Assembly (NCBI GenBank): GCA_024195265.1
Contig: JAJLRJ010000004.1
Span: 42,736,488-42,800,487 of the forward strand
Length of the DNA: 64,000 nt
From: Dendrophyllia cribrosa
Lineage: Eukaryota > Cnidaria > Anthozoa > Scleractinia > Dendrophylliidae
Direction: 5' to 3'
Shown here: positions 34,270 to 47,530 of the stretch, in pieces
Layout: every line of letters begins with the position of its first letter
Position numbering within the stretch: the first letter of the stretch is position 1
The notes under the pieces: generated by a model
The model's input: the letters and a program-made list of their open reading frames with translations, nothing else
What the model was told of the DNA's origin: nothing
The model's database searches: none
Made by a program: the position numbers and the translations under genes

Positions 34270-34678
34270 TTAGCACTTTTGTCCGAGCACCGTTGCAGGG
34301 CATTAAGTCTGAATGGGGCCGAAGTTATTGGTACCTTTCTTTAATCTTTCTGACCAACCGGCCTTAGTAAGCAGAATTTTAATCGAATATCATATTTAGA
34401 GAAACTTCGATGCTTTTTCAGTTATAATAAATAACACAACACAAGCTATTTTTAAAATTGCCGTCTAAAATTATCTTAAAGAATGCCAACAAGTTTACAT
34501 ATAAATTTACATATCAATTTTAAAAAGACCCAAGAAGCCTGTCTGACCTTTGTCGTTTAAGAGAAGTGATATAGTTTCTTTCCAAAAAAATGTCCCGTAT
34601 TATAACAGTCACTCTGTCTCCAGTTACCAGAATAAGCAACAAAAAATGGGGAATACTTAAAAGGGGAATCTTTAAAAT

Positions 34679-35125
34679 GCAGCGTTGACACGGCAGAAAA
34701 ATCGGGTACGGACTCGTCAAAAAAGTGGTACGGACCGCATAATTTTAGCCGTTTACACGGATAATGTTCTACTAAAGGTTGGACAAAAAAAGACCAAAGG
34801 ACCAAGTTTGGAAGGATGCGTTTACGCTACACTTTTGGGTGACCGGACCAATTTCCGAGTCCCCAGAGCCACGCGGATTTTTACTGCGCATGCGATCAGC
34901 GAAGTTATTAAGCAAGCTGACGTAAGAAATGATGAAACTGTTCCGGACCCAAGTTTTTTCAGGGTTTGGCGCCATAGATGTCTATGGCCCCAAAACCTGA
35001 TAAAACGCGGGTCCGTAAAAAATCCCAAAAGACGTAGTACGCATAGTTTACACGGTCGAAAATGTGAAGTCCGTACTCCTTTCTAGACGGGTCCGTACCC
35101 ATTTTTTTCTGTCGTGTAAACGGCC
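34679..35125. mobile_element. Foldback element, second copy
   Basis: Same as 10114-10560. Confidence 0.7.
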
Positions 35126-35259
35126 TTTAATCACAGACTCAGACATTTTGATGCCAGTATTTTCAACAGCGAATAATTTACATTTAATTAAGTAGACTGT
35201 GAGCAGTCTCTTATTTTGCTTTTGGTTAGTGGAGCGAGTGGGCGCTCAGCATAAAGGAC

Positions 35260-35520
35260 AAAACAACAACAGAAACGAGACAACAGTTCAATAAAGATAG
35301 ACAGCGGTAACCCTTTTGAATTTATTACTGGATGCTAAATAACAATAATAAGGAGATATTGCCAATACAAAGCTAGAATAATAAAAAAAGGGTGCGGTTT
35401 GTTTGCGCTGCTACGCAAAAGAGGATTTGAAACAACAAAGATGAGACAGTAGTTCAGTAAAAGACAGTCTGCTGCGATTATATTGGCTTTAATTTCATGG
35501 ATGCTGAGTGATCATTATTT
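35260..35520. repeat. Imperfect local tandem duplication, second copy
   Basis: Same as 10695-10955. Confidence 0.5.
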
Positions 35521-35539
35521 TAAAAAAAAATATTTTCTG

Positions 35540-35728
35540 GAAATTCTTCCTGGCGGAACCCTGTCAATCACCATCGATACCATAGCATGGGATGGAACGG
35601 ACAAGGAGATCACCAATCTATAAAACGTGACCCTCACCGTTAGCGTTCAGCACCGGCGTCGCGGCGACGTCAGCATCGAGTTGTTCTCGCTAAGTGGGAC
35701 TAGGAATGATGCTTTTTATTCGGCGTTA
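35540..35728 (+). pseudogene. Convertase P-domain relic, second copy
   Basis: Same frame, with the same TAA stop (35621-35623) and the same Cys-to-Trp change as 10975-11163. Confidence 0.65.
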
Positions 35729-36104
35729 TAACGATTCAAAGATTCAGTGCAAATTTGGTTCAAATTTAGAGGCCTAAATTTGCTTCATATTTGGCCAATG
35801 TGCAAACTTGAGTAAATTCATTTTTTCGTCCAGTGTTGGACAGTTTGGCTTTTATAATTGTCTTTAGGGCCGGTTTACATTTTGATAACAAATCTAACTT
35901 GGATTACACATGTCAAAGTGTAAAGTAACAACAACAACAACAAAAGAAACCTTATTAGAAAAACGTTAACTAAATGTACATAAAATCACCCTTAACACAG
36001 TAAAACTGACAGCTTTCGAGGTGGGAGCAAGCGTAAATAATTAAACTAATGTCATTTAATTATAACTCGTTGACTGATTTATTAATTGATTTATTAATTG
36101 AGAG

Positions 36105-36265
36105 TTAAAATGGTCGCCATAAAGAAATTTAAAAGCTGGCGTTCCGGGTGCTAGCCTTTCGTCGGATTGGCTCTGAAAAAGGGCTAGCGCTCGAAACTAC
36201 AGCTTTTTTAATCTTTTTATGGCAGTCAATTTGCGTTATCACTGAGTTCAGTTAATAAAACCAAA
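36105..36265. mobile_element. Inverted PLE-end palindrome, second copy
   Basis: Same as 11540-11700. Confidence 0.55.
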
Positions 36266-36910
36266 TTTCGTGTTTCACTTCCCAACTAAAGCAGTATGCC
36301 AGTTTCTTTTGAAATTATCCCCTTTACAATAATAATATTTAATTTTACTTGCTTTAAATGCTAGTATCTGTTGAACTTCTACAGTTATGTTACGAATTCA
36401 TGTATTTTGCTAAAAATCACGCGCCACTTTATCAACCAATCAGAGGTCAAACTAAAACCAATCGTGACTTGCACGCACGCGTTTTCCCGCGCTTGGCGCC
36501 AGCTACCTGTGTTAAGTTCTTCAAGTTCTGATTGGTTCATTGGCTTGAGTGCGACTGTTGTGATTGGCCAGAATATTTACTTTGGTTTTGGTGTCACGAC
36601 ACTCAATTGAAAACTGCTCAATATTCCGTGAAGATTGTTGATGCGCAAGTGCTGACGTGATATGACCTGGCCTGTTTAATGACACAGTTTCCCGCCGTAA
36701 TATCGAAGTTTCGCTGTCCTAATTTCTATATTATGTTACCAAATACCAACAAATGTACAACTAAATTGGTTAAAAATTATACATAGCAAATTAGAACAAG
36801 TAGGTTGGTAGAAAAGTGCAGGATAACAACGATGGAAGTGAATTAATGTTCATTAAATTTAATTTAATTTCGTGACTGTGTTGTCATGGTTGCCTTTCTT
36901 TCTTTTTAGC

Positions 36911-37220
36911 TCTTATTTTGTCTTTTTATATTTCTTTGCATTCATGGCGATGGCGATTTTTTCCTATTAGAAAATGAAGCAAGCTTAAAGCAGGTTATAC
37001 TTAATAAAACACGTTATATTAACCGGGACACAGTGCCTTTAAATCAGTGTTATTTGTCACTAACTTCCTTTCCTTCATCGGCATAAGGTTATTGATGATG
37101 AGAAAAAAACTCAAGAATTAGAAGCCAAAAAAGGTGGAATTTATATTTCCTTGCATTCAACTTTTTGGCGACTTTTTCCTATTAAAATAAAATGAAGCAA
37201 GCTTAAAGCCAAAAAGGTGG
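36911..37220. repeat. Direct duplication upstream of the poly-Glu exon, second copy
   Basis: Same as 12346-12655, with one C-to-T difference near 36994. Confidence 0.6.
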
Positions 37221-38748
37221 AACGAATGGCGCTAAAAGCGCATTGTTGGACGCGCCTTACCCGGAGGGAGTCAAGAAAAATAAGATTCACATTCCTGACA
37301 CTCCGGAGGATAACACAAACAGCGAGGAAGAAGAAGAAGAAGAAGAAGAAGAAGAAGAAGAAGAAGAAGAAGAAGAAGAAGAAGAAGAAGAAGAAGAAGA
37401 AGAAGAAGAAGAAGAAGAAGAAGAAGAGAAAAACAATGGTGAGACAAATTTACACGATATAATTTTTTTATTCTTTTTTAATTTCGAACCAAGCTTTTAT
37501 ATTTACTTGTTCCTTGAGGGCAACAAAAATGGACAAAGCGGAAGTCTTGGAATACGATCATATGGATGCTACACCAAGATTGTGTTACGTTATCGTTTTC
37601 CAAAAGTCAAACCATTTGTCTGTTTTTGCCGAAGTTACATTCGTAAGCATTATATCCCCATGTTAAGGTAACCTAGCATGCAACCAAGCATTTGGGCTCG
37701 GGAACGAGGGTTGAGTTTCATCTTCCACTCCCTCGCAGGCTAAGATGGCTAAGATAACCCGTTATTTGTGGTTTTTCGTATGTGTTAAGTATCAGATTAT
37801 AGAATAAACACATTTTTATGGTTCTCTGATTCGCACGGTAAAGAAATACTTAGATGAAGACACCCCAGTACGAGACCGATGAGTTGTGCCGTTCCTGTCC
37901 TGGATTAGTAAATAACAAGGTAAAAATGTAACTTTCCATTCGCAGTTAATTATTTTCGAAAATGAGAAAGCAGCTGGTAAATTCAAGGGATAAGATTCCC
38001 TTTCCTAAAATTATCAGCCGCTGAAATATCCAGCTATGAAACCCGAATGTGTCAAATTGTATCAGCTTTGCTTCAAAGGCACTAAAATAATATGGAAAAG
38101 CAGTTCAATGCCATTCCAAGCTTTCTTTTCCTAAACTGATTCCTCGTTGGGTGTCCCTGTACACTCCTCCTAATACGGCCTCATTCTTGTCTCAAAGTAC
38201 CAGGCAACGCAGAGGCGGACGACTGGGGCGACTATGACCCAGGGACGTACGACACCTTTCTTCCAGAGGAATTCCAAAACGGTGTGGGGATGAGTCAGGA
38301 TCCTGGCGCCTTCTTTACCTCGTATGAAACGCCGGTAGTGACACCGCGAGACAATAACTATCAGATAGAAACTGCGTCTAAAAAGACACTTCATGACGAG
38401 GATATTGGTGACGATGAAAGTAACAAAGTTTATGGGTACGATCGTTATATTTACACTAATGATCCCGAAGACCCTACGAAGTTATCCGAGAACAAACGAA
38501 CCGATACCGATTATCAGGGACAAAGAGTTCAGGTTACTACTGAAGAGACTGGCTCTCAGCGAGTGCAAGTAAATAATGGCTTCCAAGAGGAGTTTGTTCC
38601 CGGTTTAAATCCCGAGTCCGGGCGGATTAGTTCAGGGGTGTTTTTAGAATGGAAACTGACATTTTACGGGACGGGTCCCGAGGACAGCGTGTCGGGATAC
38701 GGGGACGATGACGATGATGCCACGTCTGACGTAGATCTAGATTTATAG
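37209..38748 (+). pseudogene. Acidic poly-Glu/P-domain-end gene fragment, second copy
   Basis: Exons about 37209-37438 and 38204-38748, with the same splice sites and stop as 12644-14180; one extra Glu codon. Confidence 0.45.
37324..37428 (+). repeat. (GAA)n microsatellite, 35 Glu codons
   Basis: One GAA longer than the left copy. Confidence 0.95.
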
Positions 38749-39725
38749 TGTTAGTGCGTAGTAATCGTTTGCCTTTTTTATCATTGCGATTGTTTAACAT
38801 CTCATTCCCGAGAGTTTTAAATCTCAAAAGTGGGGAAAAAAGTCACATTTTTTTGTTTGCTAATGACCAAAAACAAGTATCAACGCATAAAGCTTCTTTT
38901 AATTAATAGATTATTATTAAATTTTCATTCACAGACTTCAAAGTAAGCGTCACTTTGTACAGCACGATAAAGAGTACTACAGCAAATTAATTCTCAGTAG
39001 CCGAATTCCAAAGGTGACACTTCAGGAATTTATTCGCAAATTCGATCTGACGTTTACTTGACGTTGTACTAGCATAATAAACAACACCGCAGGAAAGTAC
39101 TTCTAAATAGCTTTCATTTGAATGGTTACACTGTAGGATTTCATCCACTGACTCAAAAGTTAGAACCACCTTGTACAGCATAAAAATTATCAGCCTGAAC
39201 GAATTCACAGTAATTGTCACTATCTATATATTTCAAAATTTAGATTTACATTTCACACTATAGGATTCCATCTCATGAGTCGAGGATTGGCTCCAAGGGC
39301 ATTAAGGTTAAAGAAAATCTCACTGAACAATTAAATAAGTGAATTGAAGAGGTATTTCACTGTTATAAGCTCTGGTTAGCGATATCTCATTGTGAAATAC
39401 GGACTATTAGGCAACCAAATGTTTAATTGGGCGTTTTCATGAATCAGAATAGAAGAAAACCCAATTAAACGGAGGAAAATTCCTGCCTAAATTATGCCTA
39501 TTTAAAATAATAAGTTTCTTTAATGAAAAGGAAAATGAAAAGGAGAGTTTTTTAATTTCAAATTACTTCTATGTCTAGGAGTATCCCGATTTTAGTTGAT
39601 ATTTCAGGTTTGATTGACAGGTGAGTCAAGATGGGGGTATCTCCATAACAATAAACCCTTAAATAGTTACACGAGAATTTAGTTTTATCGACTGAGTCGA
39701 TAAGGTAAATTGACCACCGTAAAAA

Positions 39726-39774
39726 GATTCAAATAGCTGACGTTTCGAGCGCTAGCCCTTCGTCGGAGCGAATC
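39726..39774 (-). ncRNA. Hammerhead-like motif, second copy
   Basis: Same as 15158-15206, with the same C at the U4 position. Confidence 0.45.
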
Positions 39775-39864
39775 AAGGAATTGTGGGTAGTGTGTGGTTT
39801 TATATAGTAAGCGGTGGAGCTACGCTATTGGTGGAAATTTGGTGACGTGAAAAACAAATGTAGA

Positions 39865-41895
39865 TTAGTTGAATGAAAAGCGTTCGTTGATTCCGTGGGG
39901 TTTGAGAGTGCCGATTTGAAAGATGATTTTTTGTTCTAGGTTTTTACGGCTTTCTGTGTTACCCTGGTGTAGGGAAAGGCCGCAGATTGTCATGTGTTGT
40001 TTAGAATGGTTAGTAAGATTAAAATGGCGCGCGACTGGTTTGGATGCGTCTTTGTCATTTTTTTCAACGTCTCGGAGATGTTCACGAAAACGGTCGCCCA
40101 GTCTCCTCCCTGTTTCGCCAATGTATATCTTTTTGCAAAAAGTACATGTAATGCAGTAGATAACATTTACGGAGGTGCATGTAAAACGATCAGTGATTTT
40201 AATAGATCGTTTGGGTCCTGTTATTTTGTCCGCGTTGTGAATGAAAGGACAAGTGTTACATCGTGTGCGTGTGCATTTGAAAGTTCCCGGTACATCGTCA
40301 GATTTCAGTGCGCTCGTAACTAGAAAGTTGCCTATGTTTTTGTCACGTTTGAATGAAATTAGTGGGGGTTGTGAAAAAATTCTGCCAGTTTCGGGGTCGT
40401 TTTGGAGTAATTTGAAATTTTTTAAAATGATGCTTTTGACTGTGTTGTTGTGTGGGTGGAAAGTGAGGGTGAATGGAATTCTCTCGTTCTCTTCCTTCTG
40501 TGGCGTTTGTAGTGCTGACTGTCTGTCGATCTGTTGTGCACGTTGTTGGCCCGTATTAACAACAGAGTCAGGGTACCCACGTTTCTTGAAAAACTGGCAC
40601 ATTTCTTCTGATTTGTTGGAAAAATCAGAGTCATCACTACATAGACGTCGAAGTCTGAGAAATTGAGAATACGGAATGGCGTTTTTAACGTGCGATGGAT
40701 GTGAGGATGAATGTAACAGATAACTGTGGGAATCTGTAGGTTTGTAGTGCACACTTGTGGATAAACTGTTACCGTTGATTGAAATATTAATGTCAAGAAA
40801 AGCGACTGAGGTTTCGGAAATTTCCCAGGTATATTTTAGAGCTGGATGAAAAGTATTGACAGAAGTTATGAATTGATTAAGTTCCTCTTTACTGGAAGAG
40901 GTAGCGCCAATGCAATCATCGATGTAACGGCCGTAGAGTTCGGGTTTGGTTCCGTGGTACTGATTAAAAAATTTGTCTTCGATGTGGCCTACAAAAAGGT
41001 TAGCGTAGCTTGGTCCCATTTTGGTGCCCATGGCGACTCCATTTACTTGTTTGTAGTAGTTTTGGGAAAATGAAAAACAGTTAAGTGTCAAAACTAATTC
41101 GGCTAAGCGGAGCAGTGTTTCTGAGCTTGGGTTTTGAATGGAGCGCTGGTCGAAAAAATATTTTAGTGCTTGAAGTCCTTCGTCATTGGGGATGACGGTA
41201 TATAAAGAGGTAATGTCCATAGTGAAAATTAATTTGTTTTCGCTGGCAAAACTGAAATCCCGGAAAATTTCGAGTGCGTGATTGGTGTCCTTAATGTACG
41301 AGGGTAGTGATTTGACAATGGGGGCCATGATTTTGTCTAAATAGCTAGAAATTAGTTCGGTAGGACAGCTACAAGCGGAAACAATGGGTCGGCCCGGATT
41401 GTTTGGTTTATGAATTTTAGGTTTGAAATAAACGCGTGAGGTTCTAGGAGTAGTGATGATGAGATTGTTGGCGGTAACTGGTAATTGTTGTTTAGTAATG
41501 AGGTCTTGGATAGTTTCTTTGACAATTTTTTGGTTGGTAGAAGTGAGATCTTTATCAACTTTGGCATAGAAAGCGGTGTCAGAAAGTTGCCGAAAAGCCT
41601 CTTGTCGGTAAAGGTCGGTCCGCCAAACAACTACCGCCCCGCCTTTGTCGGCCGCTTTGATAACAATGTCGCGTCGTTTGCTAAGACTTTTGAGCGCTGC
41701 CCATTCTCCTGTTGAAAGGTTGGAAATTTTGGTGTGGCGGTTAAATTTAAGTTTTTGGACATCGTGACGACATTTTTTGACGAAAAAATCTAGAGAAGAA
41801 AACTGGCCCTCTGGGGGAGTCCATTTTGATTTGCGAACGTTGAGTGTTTCAAAAACATCTTTTTCCGAGGTGTTAGAATTGTCTTCTTCGAGGTG
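39865..41895 (-). CDS. PLE reverse transcriptase/GIY-YIG frame, second copy
   Basis: The translation is identical to 15297-17327, including the catalytic YIDD and the YIGETGRR nuclease motif. The same upstream TAA falls in the 23-bp duplication. Confidence 0.9.
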   Translation of the reverse strand, partial: HLEEDNSNTSEKDVFETLNVRKSKWTPPEGQFSSLDFFVKKCRHDVQKLKFNRHTKISNLSTGEWAALKSLSKRRDIVIKAADKGGAVVVWRTDLYRQEAFRQLSDTAFYAKVDKDLTSTNQKIVKETIQDLITKQQLPVTANNLIITTPRTSRVYFKPKIHKPNNPGRPIVSACSCPTELISSYLDKIMAPIVKSLPSYIKDTNHALEIFRDFSFASENKLIFTMDITSLYTVIPNDEGLQALKYFFDQRSIQNPSSETLLRLAELVLTLNCFSFSQNYYKQVNGVAMGTKMGPSYANLFVGHIEDKFFNQYHGTKPELYGRYIDDCIGATSSSKEELNQFITSVNTFHPALKYTWEISETSVAFLDINISINGNSLSTSVHYKPTDSHSYLLHSSSHPSHVKNAIPYSQFLRLRRLCSDDSDFSNKSEEMCQFFKKRGYPDSVVNTGQQRAQQIDRQSALQTPQKEENERIPFTLTFHPHNNTVKSIILKNFKLLQNDPETGRIFSQPPLISFKRDKNIGNFLVTSALKSDDVPGTFKCTRTRCNTCPFIHNADKITGPKRSIKITDRFTCTSVNVIYCITCTFCKKIYIGETGRRLGDRFREHLRDVEKNDKDASKPVARHFNLTNHSKQHMTICGLSLHQGNTESRKNLEQKIIFQIGTLKPHGINERFSFN

Positions 41896-41911
41896 TTAGA
41901 ATTGTCTTCTT
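41866..41911. repeat. 23-bp tandem duplication, second copy
   Basis: Same as 17298-17343. Confidence 0.9.
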
Positions 41912-43091
41912 TGTCGTGGAAAAAAGCTCTTAATTAATTGCTTAATTATTATTTTGGGCACTTTAACAGCTAACACTACAGGTTAAACAGTTAACTTACT
42001 TTGTAACACGGAACACTAATCATTAAATTTCAGGAGTTTTAACACTAAAATGTTTATGATTAAAAAAACACTTACAAGTAATGCCATCTAGACGCTTTTA
42101 CCACTTGCTCAAGTGGCTTTAATTTGCTTGTTAAACGTTTGCTTAGACCGATGTCGCAAGTAATAAAACTTAGCTTATAATATAACTATATTTGAAATTC
42201 AGGGATCCCTTTTTTGTTAGCGCATGGCACGTGATTAAATTTCCCACATCTAACTTACCTCTTTTGCTCCCAAGAGTTCCCGAGTCGAAATTTTGAACTG
42301 AAACAGCATCTTTTTTAATTTAAAACATATTAGAAAAGAAACAGCTCCACAAAAGAAGAACCTTTTAGCATTCATTTAAATGGTCACAACATGGGGTCTC
42401 GTCTACAGCATCAAAAGGTAGACCCTCCTTGTAAAGCGTAATAAACACTACATGGTCACACATTAGGGTTTTAGACACATAATCAAAATTTAGACACAAT
42501 TTGAAGAGCACACGAAACAGTTAAGGCAAATGAAAAGACCGCCAAAGAGTGTTTGTTGGAATGGTCACACGTTAGGTTTTCATTTGTCCAAGACGCAAAA
42601 TTCACATAACGAAATTAAAGATTCGGCCCTGGGAGCGAAAGGGTTAGCGAAATACGTCTTTTGGTGTGAAATGAGTCGGAAAGTGCTTTTCGGTTTTGAT
42701 ACGAGAGCACAAATCATACACACTAGTCAGTCTACGCATTGCAGCGTTTGTTCTCACTCACTGCTAATCTTACTACACCATTATTACATTTTGATTTTGT
42801 GTAGAAAATGTCCCTCTCTTATTTTGTAAAATCGATCAATGCTATTCTTTCTTCATAGATAACTTCTTGAATGATACCATTTAATGCTCGTTTCTTTTGT
42901 GAATATTATGTATAATACCTCCTTACTGGTGATTTTTGAATAGACGCAATTTTAATCAATAAAAGTTAACAATTTTGTAAATGGCCTTCTCTGTCTATCA
43001 CGATGCCATGGCAGTGGGGATGGGTGGGTAGCGAGGGAGGGACGGAGGAAGTGAGGAAGACACCAAGTGAAATGACCAGACAGTATGCTAT

Positions 43092-43154
43092 ACTACTCCT
43101 TGTGCTGCATGATCTCCCACCATTCCTTGTTTACCAGGTGCACCTGGCGGCCCC
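43092..43154 (-). pseudogene. Possible collagen-repeat fragment, second copy
   Basis: Same as 18524-18586. Confidence 0.3.
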
Positions 43155-43371
43155 ATAATACCTCACTCTTACAAATGTGATACTCGTCCATTTTCAAAGT
43201 CTGCGGTATGAAAGTCATAAAAAAAAGATTCGTTTGTCGTGTAATATAAACAGCGACTTGAAGCTAAATGACGATATTTTGCGTTACAGTTGTTGTTAGC
43301 AATAAAATGTACATCATGTGACCATCATTTCGCATTCTAGTTCAATTTTTGCCAATTATTTTGCTAAATTT

Positions 43372-43452
43372 AGAACACCTCTATTAAGCGGTCAACCTCT
43401 GTTAAGCGGTCAGTTGGCTATTCCACGAGGGTGACCGCTTAATAGAGGTTCT
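43372..43452. mobile_element. Short MITE-like inverted repeat, second copy
   Basis: Same as 18804-18884. Confidence 0.6.
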
Positions 43453-43484
43453 GTGACTGTACACAGAAAATACGGAACGTACAG

Positions 43485-43551
43485 AATAGTCAGGTCACCA
43501 TATTATTAAACTCTAGATTACATACAACATTAAACTAGAAAGAACAGCAAC
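43485..43551 (+). pseudogene. TRIM gene 3'-end relic, second copy
   Basis: Same as 18917-18983. Confidence 0.6.
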
Positions 43552-43905
43552 TGTTTAAGTGTATATGAACATAAAAAATATTTTTGCGCTTTTTTCGGTG
43601 GTAACAAATATATTTATTACGAATTGGCAAAATAAATTTGATGAAAACAAAAGAAAAAAATATTTTTTCCCGGCTGAAGTGGCCCAAATCGACCAAGAGC
43701 CTTCTCCGCATTCAAAATGGCTGCTGGGTGAAAAACGCCTGGACAAGACTGGACAATACTACAAGAATCGTGGAGCAGTTTGTTCCGTGAAACATGATGA
43801 AAACATGCTAATTTTACACGGGCTGTCGTTATGTCAACCATGCTTGGACAGGCAGCTTTAGACAAATTTGAACACTTTGGGTTAATATCACTGTGTTTTA
43901 CTTGA

Positions 43906-43924
43906 CCCCCCCCCCCCCCCCCCC
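43906..43924. repeat. Poly-C tract (19 C)
   Basis: Three longer than at 19338-19353. Confidence 0.9.
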
Positions 43925-44112
43925 ATTATTTATTTCGCCCTTTTCCAGAGGAAGCTGCACGCCCCTCTCCCCTAGTTTAAGTTAATGCCAGACGAACTGT
44001 TCACTTACATCTTAAACTATAGCGATTTGAACCAGGCTGATTTGAACCAGTGCGGAGAGCTTCAGCTTCGAGCTTGTCCAAAAATCACAAAGCAAGTATC
44101 CTATGTGAAAAT

Positions 44113-44295
44113 ATGGCTGATTCCTTAATAAGAATATTCCTTGCAGTCAGTTTTATGTGTTACCAAACAATCACGCCTGTTTTGTATGCTGCCGAAAGCG
44201 AGTTAAATATTTCTATGCTTGACCCCCTAGAATATATTACTTTGTTCGAAGACCAAACTGAAAGCGGTGTCTCTTTACCACAACAGATCGCATGA
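44113..44295 (+). CDS. Hypothetical signal-like peptide, second copy
   Basis: Same 60-residue frame as 19542-19724; function unknown. Confidence 0.25.
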   Translation: MADSLIRIFLAVSFMCYQTITPVLYAAESELNISMLDPLEYITLFEDQTESGVSLPQQIA

Positions 44296-44420
44296 TATGA
44301 TATGATTGACCCAACATATTACATTACGTCACACAGCGGTAGACGCATACCTAGCAGAGGAGTCCTGGGTACAAGCGCAACTGGGTGTTACTATAACTTC
44401 CGCCCTTTCGAGTAATTGTT

Positions 44421-44506
44421 GTGAATTATCAGTTATAAAACGTGTCATTTTTTTGTACTAAACCATGGTTAAAAAGAATAAACAGGGTCAAAAACATGTC
44501 TGTTTT
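44421..44506 (-). repeat. Inverted TRIM-leader copy, second copy
   Basis: Same as 19850-19935. Confidence 0.5.
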
Positions 44507-45211
44507 AACCATGTCAGAATATCGAATAATATCGAGTCGAAGAATGCAAATCATTGTTTTGTTTGCATGTTTGTTAAAAAACCTGCGGTTTTACACGTTT
44601 TAACAAGATTATTCGATCAACGCTCGTCCGCATTGGAGTATTTTGTAGTGTGGTTAATCTTCGCGTAAATCACGTCGGCACTCACCATGGTTTCATCTGG
44701 GTAAAACCGTTCATTTCCAACCACGTTGAATAAAAAAGTTTAAATTAGACGCAATAACACAATTCTGATTTCACGTTAGGATATATTTCTCTACATCTTC
44801 ACGATTATAAGACAGTTTTCATCGGCTTAATTCGTTTAGTTTAATTCGTTTGTTTTTTTTTCGAAAAATCTCACCAACAACATTGTGCTGTAATATTGAC
44901 CAATAATATACTTAGTACAACTGATGACCAGAAAGTCAGAACGGCACCTGAAACTTGAGGCATAAATTTTGAAACGGACTAAATACAGCACAATCGTTGT
45001 TCAATAATATGTTCAACAATGATGGATAGTAGAAATTTCCCTGTTACCCAATGCAATAGCTAACGCCTTTTTGTAGCTGTCAAACAATTTTTTAATTAGT
45101 TTAATTTAACAACCTTTAATTACATCTTTGCGAGGTAAAAATACAATGTTAATATCTAAGAATAAAAAATAAAAATAAAATAAATTGAACCATGATCACA
45201 TTTGTAGCTTT

Positions 45212-46171
45212 CACTTTTTCTATCACGGGGTTGCAATGGGTTCCCCCCTTGCCCCAGTCCTTGCTAACCTTTTGGTTACCATGAGAGAATTTGGTTGGAA
45301 CATTTATACATTCTCGAACGTTTTATTTTACAGAAGATATGTAGATGACACTTTTTGTTTATTTAATAGTGAACATGGCGCCCTTTTGTTTTTTGACTAT
45401 ATTAATACTATATTCTAATATATTCTGGAAAGAGAGGTTAACAGCAAATTGCAATTTCTAGACATTATGATTGATAACAGTCAGTCAGCGTCGTCCCGGC
45501 CTATTACCACTGTCTATCGGAAAAAGACCTTCACAGGTCTTTTAACTAATTATCTGAGCTTTGTTCCTCGTTCCTATAAACTCGGACTAGTGAGGACTCT
45601 GATAGAAAATCAACACTCACTTGGTTTGGTTTTCATGAAGACATAAAAAATTGGTCCTTATTTTACGTAAGAACTGCTTCCCCTCCTGGGTGAAATTTTT
45701 AGGGAAATTTTGAAGTATGTTACTAAGGTCATGGATTCCACCATTTTATGCTCTAATTCCTCTGTTGGGCCCAACAAAACACCCACACATTTCTACAAAT
45801 TCCCTCCCACAGGTTATTTCTCTAATGTCATTCAAAACGAGGTAAGACGGCTACTCAAACGATACTGCAACGATCTTGGCATCGGTTAGATTTTACAGTT
45901 AAACTTAGAGATTTGTCAGTGCGAAGGACTCCGTTCGCGCGTTGTCTATAAATTTGTATGTCCTGGATGCAATGCCAGTTACATTGGTGAGACCACTCGC
46001 CATATTTCTAGGCGCGTCCGTCTTGTCTTCGGACAAAAACTCACACATTTACAAACATCTGAATTCTTCGAAAACTTACGTGATGTTTGCTCTGAGGAAT
46101 ATTTCACCATTTTAGACTCTGCCAACACAAGTTTCCAAATCAAGTTAATTAAAGGAAGCTACGTACATTAA
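45212..46171 (+). pseudogene. Decayed second PLE, second copy
   Basis: Same stops and motifs as 20641-21600. Confidence 0.8.
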
Positions 46172-46360
46172 GTCGGGAAAAAAACGTATATCATTCTTTA
46201 TATCTGTGTAACATTTTATATGATAATATGTAACACCGTTTGGTCCTTACACATTTATACAATTTATTTTATTACAACTTCATTGTTATTAGCTATTTGT
46301 ATGTATTGCATTGATGCAACACCTATTCTTGTATCTATTAGGAAATTCAAACTATAACTT

Positions 46361-46410
46361 TTGTAACTGAGGATGACATAAGTATATGCATGTCGAAACA
46401 TGTATTACAA
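46361..46410 (+). ncRNA. Hammerhead ribozyme fold, second copy
   Basis: Same sequence as 21790-21839. Confidence 0.7.
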
Positions 46411-47217
46411 GTTGAAATGTGTTGTTTTATGCCTTCAAATCTTCCAACTCAGTCATAAGTTCAGTTTAGGTAAAATCAACTTCTGCTATATATGGTCATA
46501 TATGAATCAGTTATTTGACTCGGATCACATCATCATGCGATGCGACAACTGGAAGTGTAACTAAAGTGCGAGGCAGCGAGTCATAAGCGCGAGCCACTTG
46601 TTACATTAGAGAGGATGGTCATCCTAATATCATTTATAATAGTACTAGGCATAACCGCAAATGAAAGATTACGGAAACCTAGCCAGAAGTGACTCGATTG
46701 GTATGTTTCGCCATACGAAGCAACAAAATTTAACAAAGCGAACCAACTGAAGCAACCCGTATTCTATTTCAGAAAACCGGCGGCTAACGGGCGCTATCAC
46801 GCCTCGCTGCCTCGCTTGCTGTTCACTTGAATGGTACCCGTACTCTAAATAAAAAATATTTCGTTCACGAAAAAAACATCCCCGTTAGTTGTTCTGCTTA
46901 TTTTACTGAATGGCTGTGTTTCATCGCCTCTTGTAAACATACATACGTGAGATCAAGTTTGCCGGTTCTCTTTAATGATCCCGGTTTATATCGGGTGGGT
47001 ACCATATCCTTAACCGCGTCTGCAGTTGTATAGTTGATCCAATTTGAGTTGATTTTTTGGCATGTCCATATAAACTATTTTTTCTCTTCAAAAGTTTGTG
47101 GCTTATGGTTTTGCTGTTCATTTACTTTTGCAGAGTTTTCAATGGTAAATGGGTAAATGGCGCCAAAAAAAATTCAGATCGAATGTACCAACGACTTTTA
47201 ACATGGACTCTTTAAGT

Positions 47218-47317
47218 GTATTCAACCTAGCGTTATAGAGTAAATAAAATATATCTAGAGTAAGACCGTATTCAACCTAGCGTTATAGAGTAAATAAAAT
47301 ATATCTAGAGTAAGACC
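47218..47317. repeat. 50-bp tandem duplication, second copy
   Basis: Same as 22647-22746. Confidence 0.95.
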
Positions 47318-47530
47318 GAGTAAGATTTACTAGATGAAAAAATATATACTGAATAACTTTTCGTTTCAAAGGGTCCAAACGCGACGGCCTCGCCATCACC
47401 AACCATTACAATAGATCTTGCGACAGCAATGGACGACTCATGCAACAACAGTCCGGTAGGAGCTTGCCGCCTAACGCGAAATCTACAGCACACTAAATTC
47501 CATTTCACAATTCACAAAGAATGTGGTTTT

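Larger units (their letters stand above)
39688..41911 (-). mobile_element. Penelope-like element, second copy
   Basis: Same insertion with the same ends as 15120-17343, so the insertion predates the two copies or they are one locus. Confidence 0.75.
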